Shown here piece after piece: positions 9,217 through 17,423 of a stretch of 64,000 nt of DNA (positions are counted from its first letter, which is position 1; every line of letters begins with the position of its first letter). Where the stretch lies: positions 1,240,001 through 1,304,000 of the forward strand of contig NC_015572.1 of NCBI RefSeq assembly GCF_000214665.1, read 5' to 3'. The translations under genes and the position numbers were made by a program. This stretch comes from Methylomonas methanica MC09 (GTDB lineage Bacteria; Pseudomonadota; Gammaproteobacteria; Methylococcales; Methylomonadaceae). The notes below the pieces were generated by a model. The model did not search any database. It saw only the letters and a list, made by a program, of their open reading frames with translations, and had not been told where the DNA came from.

Positions 9217-9274
9217 GTAAGCGGCCTTTAAACCACGCGATTGATTTTTTAAACAAAGCCAGGACTGTATCAAT

Positions 9275-10837
9275 TTATGCGCTTTTTGGCTCGACGAGTT
9301 GCCAAGGCAGCAATGCCTCGAAGTCTTCGACGGTTTTGGCCAGAGGTAACTGACGGAACAACGCCACCAGATAGGTGTAGGGTTCGATGCCGTTGGCTTT
9401 GCAGGTTTCGATGAGCGAGTAAAGATTCGCGCTGGCGTGGGCGCCGGCCACCGTGTCGCAAAACAGCCAGTTGCGGCGGCCCACCACGAAGGGGCGGATG
9501 GCGTTTTCACAGAGATTATTGTCGATGGGCCAGGCGCCGTTGTCGACAAAGCGAATCAGCTTAGGCCATTGCGACGACAGGTAATGCAAGGCCTTACCTA
9601 GCAAACTGTTGGGCGTCACCGTGTGCAGATGCTGTACCAACAAACTTTCGATGGTGGCCAACACGGGTTGGCTGTGCTGTTGACGCTGTTGGCCACGCTG
9701 TTCGGCACTCAGGTCTTTCGCCTTGGCTTCGATCGCGTACAGTTCGCCGATCGCCGCAATAAACTGCGTCGCCAGTTGCTGTGGCCCGCGCGCGGCTTTA
9801 GGGATGGCGGTTTCGGCTTCGACAAAATAGCGGCGCGCGTGTGCCCAGCAGCCGAGATGGATTAATCCTCGGGCTGTTGTGATGCCGTTATAGACCTCAT
9901 AACCGTCGCTCATCAGGACCGTGCCGGGCTTGATGCCGTCATACAGCGGCTGTGCGTGAGTGCCCCCACGACCGGGCGTGTAGCTAAACAGGCGGATCGG
10001 CGGTCCGGAGCCGGTCATTTGCACCCACAGATAGCTTTTACTTTGCGCCGCTCGCCCGGATTCCTTGAGTACTTGCACCACGGTTTCGTCACCCAGGATC
10101 AGGTCGGCTTCCAGCAGATGGTCGCGCAGCAGATTGATGATGGGCTGTACCGCCTGACCGACCCGCACCATGCTCGCAGCCAGGGTGGTGCGCGACAAAT
10201 CGCCGCCGAAGCGGCTGAGTAATGTGGCTTGCCGATACAGCGGCAGGCTATCCTGGTATTTGGCGGTCACTACCCAGGCCAATGCGGTTTCGGTCAGCAA
10301 GCCTTTGGGGATGATACGCGCCGGTGCCGGCGTCACGCGAATGCTGTTGTCACAGCAAGGGCACGCGTATTTGATGCGCTGATGCTGAATCACCCGCACC
10401 TGTTGCGGCACAATGTCGAGTTGCTCGCTGATCTCTGTACCGATTTCCACCAGCGTATGACCGTCATGCGCGCAGACGCGTTCGGCTTCCGGTAATTCAT
10501 GGCGGACGATCTCGCGCGGCAGAAGCGGATCGAGCGGTTTGCGGCCGCGTTTCTTGCGGCTGTGACCGGCCACCTCGACCGCTTCGGGCAGGGTTTCCTC
10601 AGCCACCGGCGTACCGTTGGGGGCTAAGGCTTCGGCTTCGTTCAGGAACAGGTCGCGCTGAGCAGGATTGGCCCGCGCTTCGGACTTGGCAGCATAGAGA
10701 CGATGCAAAAACGCATCCACGCGTTCTATCAAACAATCACGCTCGATTGTCACTAACCGCAGTTGCTGCGTCAGCCGTTGCTGTTCAGCCAGCAATGCTT
10801 GGTATTCGGTAGCGGACAGCGTGATGGTGGTCGTCAT
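9275..10837 (-). CDS. tnpC: IS66-family transposase TnpC
   Basis: An intact 520-residue IS66 DDE transposase. It has an N-terminal leucine-rich coiled coil (1-60), a basic linker with KKRGRKPLDP, a zinc-binding segment ending in CPCC, and the catalytic Asp and Glu residues in LGDETVVQVL, MSDGYEVYN and DNNLCENAIRP. The C-terminal ANLYSLIETCKANGIEPYTYL block is the usual family tail. It would cut and join the IS66 ends in the cytoplasm. It is the only IS66 gene in this copy without visible damage, but in this family all three proteins are generally thought to be needed. Confidence 0.95.
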   Translation of the reverse strand: MTTTITLSATEYQALLAEQQRLTQQLRLVTIERDCLIERVDAFLHRLYAAKSEARANPAQRDLFLNEAEALAPNGTPVAEETLPEAVEVAGHSRKKRGRKPLDPLLPREIVRHELPEAERVCAHDGHTLVEIGTEISEQLDIVPQQVRVIQHQRIKYACPCCDNSIRVTPAPARIIPKGLLTETALAWVVTAKYQDSLPLYRQATLLSRFGGDLSRTTLAASMVRVGQAVQPIINLLRDHLLEADLILGDETVVQVLKESGRAAQSKSYLWVQMTGSGPPIRLFSYTPGRGGTHAQPLYDGIKPGTVLMSDGYEVYNGITTARGLIHLGCWAHARRYFVEAETAIPKAARGPQQLATQFIAAIGELYAIEAKAKDLSAEQRGQQRQQHSQPVLATIESLLVQHLHTVTPNSLLGKALHYLSSQWPKLIRFVDNGAWPIDNNLCENAIRPFVVGRRNWLFCDTVAGAHASANLYSLIETCKANGIEPYTYLVALFRQLPLAKTVEDFEALLPWQLVEPKSA

Positions 10838-10868
10838 GCTGCTATTTTACGCGATTTAAGTCATTGTT

Positions 10869-11219
10869 TCAGCTGGTTTTTGTATAGTTCCGCACCGGAT
10901 GCGGCCGCATCGCCGCCAAGTCAATACCCGCTAACAGTCAGTGCAGTTGTTCGACCGTCAAGGTCACCACGGCCGCGTCTTTCGGCCAGCAAAATCGATC
11001 GGCTTCCAGTCGCTTGACCATCAGCCAGAAACCGGTACGATCCCACAACAGCAGTTTGATCCGGTCCCGCCGCCGATTGCTGAACACGTAAATGGCCGGC
11101 TCGAACGGATTCAAGCCTAAGGCTTGCTCGACCAACAGCGCCAAACCGTTGATGGCCTTACGGCCATCGACCGGCTCGCGGTGCAGGTAAACCTTCAGTC
11201 CTGCGTCGAAACGGAACAT
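10869..11219 (-). pseudogene. tnpB: IS66 accessory protein TnpB with a nonsense codon
   Basis: The first 93 residues are a clear TnpB: LKVYLHREPVDGRKAINGL, VFSNRRRDRIKLLLWDR, then VTLTVEQLH. The frame stops at TGA (10938-10940), exactly where the family has Trp in EQLxWLL. Reading through this stop continues the family signature LLAGIDLAAMRPHPV for 22 more codons to a TGA at 10869. The gene therefore lost its last fifth by a single-base Trp-to-stop change. Its start overlaps the end of tnpA by 25 bp, the usual IS66 arrangement. Confidence 0.85.
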
Positions 11220-11364
11220 GGCAATTCGGCCAACGCCTTCAGAATCAATGGCAGATCGATGAGTGCGGCAGACGGCAACGTCAGTTTAACGCCGTTGGGC
11301 AACTCGACACTGAGCGCTGACTCCCCGGGCTTCTCTGCACTCATCGACAGAACGGGCGCAAAAG
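11195..11364 (-). pseudogene. tnpA: IS66 accessory protein TnpA, C-terminal half
   Basis: This minus-strand piece encodes the C-terminal 54 residues or so of an IS66 TnpA (SALSVELPNGVKLTLP and following). Its N-terminal half lies at 15728-15971, on the other side of the IS21. Removing the IS21 and one copy of the CAAAAG duplication joins the halves in frame (LPAF-APVLSMS) into a protein of about 135 residues, the normal size. The gene was therefore intact when the IS21 landed. Confidence 0.85.
11359..11364. repeat. Target-site duplication of the IS21 (CAAAAG, left copy)
   Basis: CAAAAG is found immediately outside both ends of the IS21, here and at 15728-15733. A 6-bp duplication lies within the range known for IS21 elements. 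Confidence 0.85.
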
Positions 11365-11543
11365 TGCGTATTCCGGCCCAACGTTGCCACCTAATCCAGG
11401 CGAAAGCTGCCACCCATTGCACGGCAAAGCTGCCACCGATTCCGGTGAAGGTTGCCACCCTGTGACGGACACGTTTTAGCGCTATCGACGCGGGATAACT
11501 CAACGTACTCTGCCGCCTCTTTTTAAAACATCAGAGGAAGCAG

Positions 11544-12135
11544 ATGCCAGCGAATAGGTTATCCATGCGAAAAATAAAGGAAGTCTTACGCCTGAAATGG
11601 GCGCATCAGTTGAGCGATCGCAAGATTGCGCAAAGTTGTCATATTTCACGGCCGGCCGTGGCTAGTTATGTCGAGCGCGCCACGTTGGCGGGCTTGTCGT
11701 GGCCGTTGCCGGATCATTTGACGGACGCCGCCTTGGAGCAGTTGCTGTTTCCGGCACCCCGCAAGGCGGTGGAGCGCGACCGAATGCTGCCGGATTGGTT
11801 AACGGTGCATCAGAGCTTGCAGCAAAAACATGTCACGCTGTTCTTGCTGTGGCAGGAATACCGCGAACAACACCCGGCAGGCTATCAATACAGCTGGTTT
11901 TGCGACCAGTATCGACATTGGCTGGGTCGCCGGGATTATTCGATGCGGCAAAGCCACCGCGCCGGTGAAAAGCTGTTTGTGGATTATGCCGGGCATACGG
12001 TACCGGTGGTCGATGAACGCACAGGGGAAATACGGACGGCGCAGATTTTTGTGGCCGTACTGGGCGCATCCAATTACACGTTTGCGGAAGCGACCTGGAC
12101 ACAAGCGTTGCCGGATTGGATCGGTTCTCATGGCC
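11544..12135 (+). pseudogene. istA: IstA transposase, N-terminal part
   Basis: The first 197 codons of an IS21 transposase. They carry the helix-turn-helix DNA-binding region (LSDRKIAQSCHISRPAVASY, about residues 24-43) and the first catalytic Asp in LFVDYAGHTV. The reading frame is broken at 12136 by the IS3 element. The ATG at 11544 follows the left terminal repeats at the usual distance. Excising 12136-13821 restores a continuous frame through [11 protein letters not shown] into the second half. Confidence 0.92.
12131..12135. repeat. Target-site duplication of the IS3 (TGGCC, left copy)
   Basis: TGGCC occurs directly before the IS3 here and directly after it at 13817-13821. Removing one copy together with the element restores the istA frame, which supports the boundary. 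Confidence 0.75.
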
Positions 12136-12197
12136 CCCCTGCGTCACAATAGTTGTCGCCTCAAATTTTTAGAACGCCTTAAATTTGAGATTAGAAA

Positions 12198-12698
12198 ATG
12201 ATTACCCCGAAAAAGCAGTATTCTGACGAGTTCAGAGAGCAAGCTCTGGCAAAAGTCTACAATCGTGGAAAACGAACCATTCAAGACATTGCCGACGAAT
12301 CTAACCTCAGCATACATACCTTAAAAAACTGGATGAAAAGCAGCACACCCACCGATACGTCAAGCCCAAACGTGGGCAAGCGCCCTCAAGATTGGCTCCC
12401 CGAAGAGCGTTTACTGGCCCTCCATGAAAGCCATGGTATATCCGGCGAGGCATTGAATGCCTGGTGTCGGCAACGTGGGCTATTTGCTCATCAACTCGCG
12501 CAGTGGAAAAGCGATTTTTGTGCCGTCACCAGCGCCCGTTCAGGCGGCAATGACAGCCAGACACTGCGCACTTTAAAAGCCGAAAATCAGCGTCTGGAAC
12601 GCGAACTCAACCGTAAGGACAAAGCGCTGGCTGAAGCCGCTGCCTTGCTGATTCTGCAAAAAAAGGTGCGGGCGCTGTTGGCGGGCGAGGTCGAATGA
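12198..12698 (+). CDS. IS3-family transposase OrfA
   Basis: A 166-residue DNA-binding subunit of an IS3 transposase. Residues 8-50 form a helix-turn-helix (YSDEFREQALAKVY, then TIQDIADESNLSIHTLKNWM). The C-terminal region from about 120 is a leucine-zipper-like helix (LRTLKAENQRLERELNRKDK) for dimerisation. The stop overlaps the orfB start in an ATGA, suggesting translational coupling or frameshifting to make OrfAB, as is common in this family. It appears intact. Confidence 0.88.
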   Translation: MITPKKQYSDEFREQALAKVYNRGKRTIQDIADESNLSIHTLKNWMKSSTPTDTSSPNVGKRPQDWLPEERLLALHESHGISGEALNAWCRQRGLFAHQLAQWKSDFCAVTSARSGGNDSQTLRTLKAENQRLERELNRKDKALAEAAALLILQKKVRALLAGEVE

Positions 12699-13776
12699 CA
12701 TCCCTTCAGCAGCGCCAAACCCTGATCGAATCCGTCGCCGAAGCCACCGAGGCCGGTGCCCGCCAAGACCAAGCCTGTGCCGTGCTGGGCCTGAGCCCGC
12801 GCACCTTGCAGCGCTGGCAGGCCGGCGAAACCCGGGCGAAGACCGGCGACCGCGGCGGCAATATACGCCGGCGCATGCGCTGACCGAGGCCGAGCGCAAC
12901 CACATTCTGGCCGTGGCCAATTCCGCCGAATTTGCGGATTTACCCCCCAGTCAGATCGTTCCGCGCTTGGCGGATCAGGGGATTTATCTGGGCTCCGAAT
13001 CGACGATCTATCGCCTACTGAAAGCCGCCCGGCAACTGAAACACCGCCGCAGTGAACGGCCCAGCCAGCCACGTACCAAACCCAAAGCATTGAGTGCGAC
13101 CGAGCCCAATCAACTCTACAGCTGGGATATTACCTATCTTGCGGCCGCAGTCAAAGGCCAGTTCTACTACCTCTACTTGTTCCTCGATATTTTTAGTCGC
13201 CAGATCGTCGGCTGGCAGGTATTTGAGGAAGAAAGCAGCCAATACGCCAGCGAGTTGTTACGGGATATTGTTTTACGCGAAGGGCTACAACCTGGGCAAG
13301 TTATCCTGCATTCCGATAACGGCAGCCCCATGAAAGGCGCCACGATGCTGGCCACCCTGCAACAGCTTGGCGTCATGCCCTCGCTCAGCCGACCGGCGGT
13401 GAGTAATGACAATCCGTATTCGGAATCGCTGTTCAAAACCCTGAAATATCGTCCCCAATACCCGTTGCAACCGTTTGCCGACCTGTGCGTCGCTCGTGAA
13501 TGGGTAGCCGACCTGGTGCAATGGTACAACCACGAACATCGGCATAGCGCCATTGGCTTCGTGACCCCGGCCCAACGCCATGCCGGATTGGACGAGGCAC
13601 TATTGAATCAACGCAAAGCGCTCTATGAAGACGCCCGCCGCCAAAACCCACGGCGCTGGAGTCAAAACACCCGGAACTGGAACAGAATCCATACCGTGCA
13701 TCTAAATCCAGATCATACCGAAACCCAAAAACACTCACCCCAGGAGGTCGCTAATCCAGACAAAATAATCGCATAG
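12695..13776 (+). pseudogene. IS3-family transposase OrfB, frameshifted
   Basis: The catalytic subunit is spread over two frames. The first frame from 12695 reads the N-terminal helix-turn-helix (SVAEATEAGARQDQACAVLG) and stops at 12883. From about 12832 the adjacent frame continues the family sequence as GEDRRPRRQYTPAHALTEAER and runs to 13776. It holds the DDE residues in YSWDITYL, LHSDNGSPMKG and NPYSESLFKTLKY. The shift lies near the GAAACCCGGGCG stretch at 12827-12838. Relatives usually read this part in one frame, so I judge it a disabling indel or a sequencing error and not a programmed event. Confidence 0.8.
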
Positions 13777-13816
13777 TATTTTTACGTCGAGGCGACAACT
13801 AGCTTGAAATTTTCCG

Positions 13817-14771
13817 TGGCCGGGCCTTTGCATTTTTCGGCGGCGTGCCGGAATTGGTGGTACCGGACAACTTACGTGCCGGCGTCAGTCAGGCCCATCG
13901 CTATGAGCCGGATTTGAACCCCACCTATCAGGACATGGCATCTCATTACGGAGTAGCCATCGTGCCCACCCGGGTGCGCAAACCCAAGGATAAGGCCAAA
14001 GTCGAAGTCGGTGTACAAATCGTCGAGCGTTGGATTTTAGCGGCGCTACGCCACCATACCTTTTTCACCCTTTTGGAGCTGAATCAGGCGATTGCGGCCT
14101 TGCTGGTCAAACTGAATCAGCGTCCTTTCCGCAAGCTGCCGGGTTGTCGGCTCGATCAGTTCAAAGCCATCGATTTTCCTGCCTTGCATCCGCTGCCACT
14201 CACGCCTTATGTCTACGCCGAATGGAAAATGGTGCGGGTCCACATCGATTATCACGTCGAGATAGACGGCCATTATTACTCGGTGCCCTATACCTTCCTC
14301 AAGCAGCAGTTGGATGCTCGCATTACCGCCCACACCGTCGAGCTGTTTCATAAAGGCCAGCGACTGGCCAGCCATATCCGCTCCTTTCAAAAAGGCCGAC
14401 ACAGCACCCAGGCCAGTCATCGTCCGCCGGCGCATCAACACTATGGCGACTGGTCACCGGAACGCTTCATGCGTTGGGCCGCGAAGATCGGCCCGGCCAC
14501 CGAACAGGTCATCACCCGCATTCTGCAGGAACGCCGCCACCCCGAACAAGGCTATCGCAGTTGTCTGGGCATTTTACGGCTGGGCAAGACTTATACCGAT
14601 TCCCGTCTGGAAGCGGCTTGCGGCCGTGCCTTGCTGCTCGGCACCCAGCGCTACAAAAGCATCGAATCCATTTTGAAGAACGGCCTGGACGCCAAGCCGC
14701 TGGCTGAAAATGAGACGTCGAACTTGCCGCAGCAGCACGCCAACATCCGCGGCGCCGCGTACTACCACTAA
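13817..14771 (+). pseudogene. istA: IstA transposase, C-terminal part
   Basis: This is the second half of the IS21 transposase, resuming after the IS3. It begins [20 protein letters not shown], which holds the second catalytic Asp, followed by [21 protein letters not shown] with the catalytic Glu. It ends with the family tail around [13 protein letters not shown]. The ORF as seen from 13845 has its own start codons, but without the N-terminal DNA-binding domain it is not expected to work. Confidence 0.9.
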
Positions 14772-14855
14772 CCCAAAAGCCACGCCGTTACAGCACCGTC
14801 ATCGGCGTGGCACTTTCCCATAACGATTTTATACAGAAACGAAAAGGACACAAAG

Positions 14856-15611
14856 ATGCTCAATCACCCCACACTGGATAAACTCAAGGCCTTGAAATTG
14901 CCCGGCATGGTGCAAGGTTTACTCGACCAGGCTCAACACCCCGCTATCGATCAACTCAGTTTTGAAGAACGCTTAGGGCTATTAGTTGATCGAGAACTGA
15001 CCGATCGTCTGGATCGCCGCTTGAAAAATCGCTTGGCCCAAGCCCGCTTGAAACAAAATGCCTGCCTGGAAGATCTGGATTACCAGGTCAATCGCGGCCT
15101 GGACAAAGCCTTGATGCTAAGCCTGCACGATGGCCAATGGCTGAAAAAACAGCGCAACATCCTGATCACCGGCCCCACCGGTGTCGGCAAATCCTGGATC
15201 GCCTGCGCGCTGGCTCAGAAAGCCTGCCGTGACGGCTATAGCGCGCTCTATCAACGGGTACCTCGCCTGTTTCAGGAGCTTCCTATCGCCAAAGGGGATG
15301 GCAGTCTGCCCAAGCTATTCGCTCGCCTGAGCAAAATCGACGTCTTGATATGGGATGATTGGGGCTTGACCAAACTCACCGCCGAACAACGCCGCGATAT
15401 GCTAGAAATTTTGGAAGACCGGCATGGCGCACACTCCACCATTGTCACCAGCCAATTACCTATCGATCAATGGCACGCCAGTATTGGTGATTCCACTCTG
15501 GCCGACGCCATCCTGGATCGTCTAGTTCACAATGCTTATAAGATCAATTTGAAAGGAGAATCCCTACGAAAAACAAAAGCCGATTTGACGGCAGATAAAG
15601 AGATCAAGTAA
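14856..15611 (+). CDS. istB: IstB ATPase, IS21 helper protein
   Basis: A 251-residue AAA+ ATPase related to DnaC and DnaA that helps IstA select and capture target DNA. Walker A is GPTGVGKSW near residues 104-112, and Walker B is IDVLIWDDWG near 165-174. The N-terminal LDKLKALKLPGMVQGLLDQ is the typical IstB opening. It is preceded by GAAAAGGA 9 bp before the ATG. The gene is intact, although its istA partner is split. Confidence 0.94.
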   Translation: MLNHPTLDKLKALKLPGMVQGLLDQAQHPAIDQLSFEERLGLLVDRELTDRLDRRLKNRLAQARLKQNACLEDLDYQVNRGLDKALMLSLHDGQWLKKQRNILITGPTGVGKSWIACALAQKACRDGYSALYQRVPRLFQELPIAKGDGSLPKLFARLSKIDVLIWDDWGLTKLTAEQRRDMLEILEDRHGAHSTIVTSQLPIDQWHASIGDSTLADAILDRLVHNAYKINLKGESLRKTKADLTADKEIK

Positions 15612-15727
15612 AAAAACAAAAACCCCGCGTCGCTCCGCTCCGACGACTCCGTCCAGGGTGGCAGCTTTCACCGGTTTAGGTGGCAGCTTTCCAGCGGTTT
15701 GGGTGGCAACATTCACTGGAATACGCA

Positions 15728-15971
15728 CAAAAGCCGGCAACGCGAATGAACGGTTCGGGTCCGAATGTCCGGGCTCACGGTAAAGGTCTATCCATTTGCG
15801 CAGCAGATTGGCATTGATGCCGTGTTCCAAAGCAACCTTGGCAATCGATGTGCCCGGTTGCAAACAGATTCCGACCAACTCCCGCTTGGCTTCCGGATCA
15901 TAAAGGCATCGACCATCTCTCCCGTGTCCCACGATTAATGGCCGCGATAATTGAATCTTGTGCTCCTTCAT
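15728..15971 (-). pseudogene. tnpA: IS66 accessory protein TnpA, N-terminal half
   Basis: This minus-strand fragment encodes about 81 residues with a helix-turn-helix (SIAKVALEHGINANLLRKWI, residues 42-61) and ends at the IS21. The open frame continues into the IS21 end to 15564, but that part is not family sequence. The matching C-terminal half is at 11195-11364. The ATG at 15971 has GAAGGAG only after the start, so the initiation signal is unclear. Confidence 0.82.
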
Positions 15972-16002
15972 AGGTGTCCACCTCGCTATAAGTGGACACT
16001 AT

Positions 16003-17016
16003 CTTCGCTCCTTTCGAACGACTGATATAGACGCTGTCTATAGATCGCTTACAATCATTTTAGAGTGCGCGACTGGAAAACAAAACCAAGAGATTGCGGA
16101 AAAATTGGGCACCTCCGTCCTGCGAATTGGCAAATGGCGAAGGCGGTTTGCTGAAAAAGGACTGGCGGGGCTCGACGATGAGTCACGACCCGGCAAGCCT
16201 GAAACGTATGGAAAAGCCTTTAGGGATCGATTGCTTGCGAAATTGGAAGAAAAACCGCCGGAGGGCTTGGTTCGATGGGATTGTCCGACGTTGGCAGACG
16301 CATTGAATGCCAGTCGGCATGCCGTTTGGCGGGCGTTGAAAAAAGAAGGCATTTATTTGCATCGTTCACGGAGTTGGTGTGTCAGTACCGATCCTGAATT
16401 CACCGAAAAGTCGGCCAACATCATTGGACTTTACTTGAACCCGCCTTTGAATGCTTTGGTGATCAGTGTGGATGAAAAACCCAGCATTCAAATAATAGAG
16501 CGAGCCACGGGATTTGTTGAAACGCGAGATAAAACGATTGTTGCTGCTTGTAAAAGCACCTATAAAAGACATGGCACCTTGAAATTATTTGCCGCTTTGA
16601 ATGTGGCAACCGGGCAGATTAAGGCGCAGACCACGCAAACTAAAACACGTGATGACTTTCAGGACTTTATGGATCTTGTCATGACGGAAGTCCCCGAAGA
16701 GAAAGAAGTACATGTCATTTTGGACAATTATTGTACGCATAAGAAAAATGACGCGTGGCTCGAAAAATACCAGGGTCGAGTGAAATTTCACTTTACGCCG
16801 ACTTCCGCCAGTTGGTTAAATCAAATTGAAATTTGGTTTGGCATTTTGGCTCGCAAAACACTCAAGTAAGTCAGCTTTGCAAGCACTGAGGAGCTAAAAA
16901 GTGCGATAGAGGCATTTATCAAAAGACGTAACAAAAATGCCCAACCTTTTAAATGGCGCCGAAGAGATGTCCGAGGTAGTCAGATTAAAAATACGATAGC
17001 TAATTTACGCAATTAG
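16003..17016 (+). pseudogene. IS630-family transposase with in-frame stop
   Basis: An IS630 (Tc1/mariner-like) transposase. It has the helix-turn-helix region KQNQEIAEKLGTSVLRIGKW, catalytic Asp in VISVDEKP, Asp in VHVILDNYCTHK and Glu in SWLNQIEIWF. Similarity starts near LRSFRTTDID (16003); no good start codon precedes it, and the N-terminus may have been cut by the neighbouring IS66. A TAA at 16867 interrupts the frame after LARKTLK, and the family sequence continues to TAG at 17016 (TEELKSAIEAFIKRRNKNA and following). The last 49 codons are thus lost. Confidence 0.8.
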
Positions 17017-17019
17017 ACG

Positions 17020-17037
17020 CTAGCTTGAAATTTTCCG
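17020..17037 (+). mobile_element. Right-end remnant of the IS3 element
   Basis: CTAGCTTGAAATTTTCCG is identical to the last 18 bp of the intact IS3 (13799-13816). It lies just after the IS630 transposase frame and pairs conceptually with the left-end remnant at 8789. Confidence 0.7.
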
Positions 17038-17247
17038 AAATAGCGACTCCTCGGTTGACTGCCGCCTCTGCGCATTCTTCATTAGTGGCCCGACAAGTGC
17101 TTTGCCATTACATACCCGAGGGAGGAGTTCTGTGCGTGAATTGCACCCGCTGGGATCTGTGCGGGGGAGGGTGTCCCTCCCGCGACAATTAAACTAATAA
17201 CCGGCGCCCCGTTTACACAAAATTCAGGATGCCCTCAAAAGATCAAC
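17038..17247. other. Gene-free GC-rich stretch with hairpins
   Basis: No credible gene is seen between the IS remnants and the polysaccharide locus. Two hairpins are clear: GTGC/GCAC at 17132-17146 and a 7-bp GGGAGGG/CCCTCCC stem with a 3-nt loop at 17165-17181. The GGATCTGTGCGGGGG run vaguely recalls the 3' ends of group II introns, but I cannot pair a proper domain V. It may be another mobile-element scar. The sharp GC peak contrasts with the AT-rich sequence that follows. Confidence 0.35.
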
Positions 17248-17253
17248 TATAAT
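17248..17253 (+). promoter_or_regulatory. Candidate -10 box for the polysaccharide locus
   Basis: A perfect TATAAT stands 171 bp upstream of the first gene of the polysaccharide locus. The -35 position at the usual spacing holds no good TTGACA match. If used, it gives a leader of about 165 nt. No JUMPstart/ops element, the usual RfaH-dependent signal of such loci, was recognised in the leader. Confidence 0.35.
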
Positions 17254-17423
17254 GTGGCATCTGTAGCGTTTGCTTTTAGTAATTTATGAAATCCATCAGT
17301 TTGAATATAACGCTAAACTATATGCTTTTTCGACACTGATGACGGCGCTGATCCAACTTCATAGTCATGCGAGATAATATCGCTACCTTCTTATTTTAAT
17401 AGTCCTTACAACTTGTAATTTTA

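Larger units (their letters stand above)
12136..13816 (+). mobile_element. IS3-family element inside istA
   Basis: A 1681-bp element carrying orfA and orfB. The inverted repeat TAGTTGTCGCCTC (from 12149) and GAGGCGACAACTA (to about 13801) lies slightly inside the ends. The outer 13-15 bp on each side do not pair well, but they also occur at the partial copies at 8789 and 17020, so they belong to the element. It is flanked by 5-bp duplications TGGCC. It is the innermost and therefore youngest level of the nested cluster. Confidence 0.85.
11365..15727 (+). mobile_element. IS21-family element (istA-istB), itself interrupted by an IS3
   Basis: The element starts with TGCGTATTCC and ends with GGAATACGCA, a perfect 10-bp inverted repeat with TG...CA ends. 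Just inside, TGCCACC is repeated four times on the left (11380-11465) and three times in inverse on the right (15656-15715), the multiple terminal repeats typical of IS21 that bind IstA. It is flanked by CAAAAG on both sides. Its total length of 4363 bp includes a 1681-bp IS3 and one 5-bp duplication; the original IS21 was about 2.68 kb. It lies inside the IS66 tnpA. Confidence 0.92.
9217..16001 (-). mobile_element. IS66-family element, interrupted by an IS21
   Basis: Minus-strand tnpA-tnpB-tnpC genes define an IS66 element. The left end is taken at GTAAGCGGCC (9217), the typical GTAAGCG start of this family. The right end is not resolved: no CGCTTAC is found directly upstream of tnpA, and the limit near 16001 is set only by the start of IS630 similarity. 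Without the inserted IS21 it would be about 2.4 kb, normal for the family. tnpC is intact, tnpB carries a stop and tnpA is split, so the copy is probably inactive. Confidence 0.7.

Noticed and set aside
10869..11219. Reassignment of TGA to Trp in this organism
   Set aside because: TGA terminates many intact genes in the window, and a TAG also stands at a Trp position in the IS1595 remnant.
12573..13090. Long minus-strand ORFs opposite the IS3 genes
   Set aside because: They are antisense shadows of the GC-rich transposase frames with no recognisable motif.
16046..16052. CGCTTAC as the right end of the IS66
   Set aside because: IS630 transposase similarity (RSFRTTDID) begins upstream of it at about 16003, so the IS66 must end earlier; the match is probably chance.
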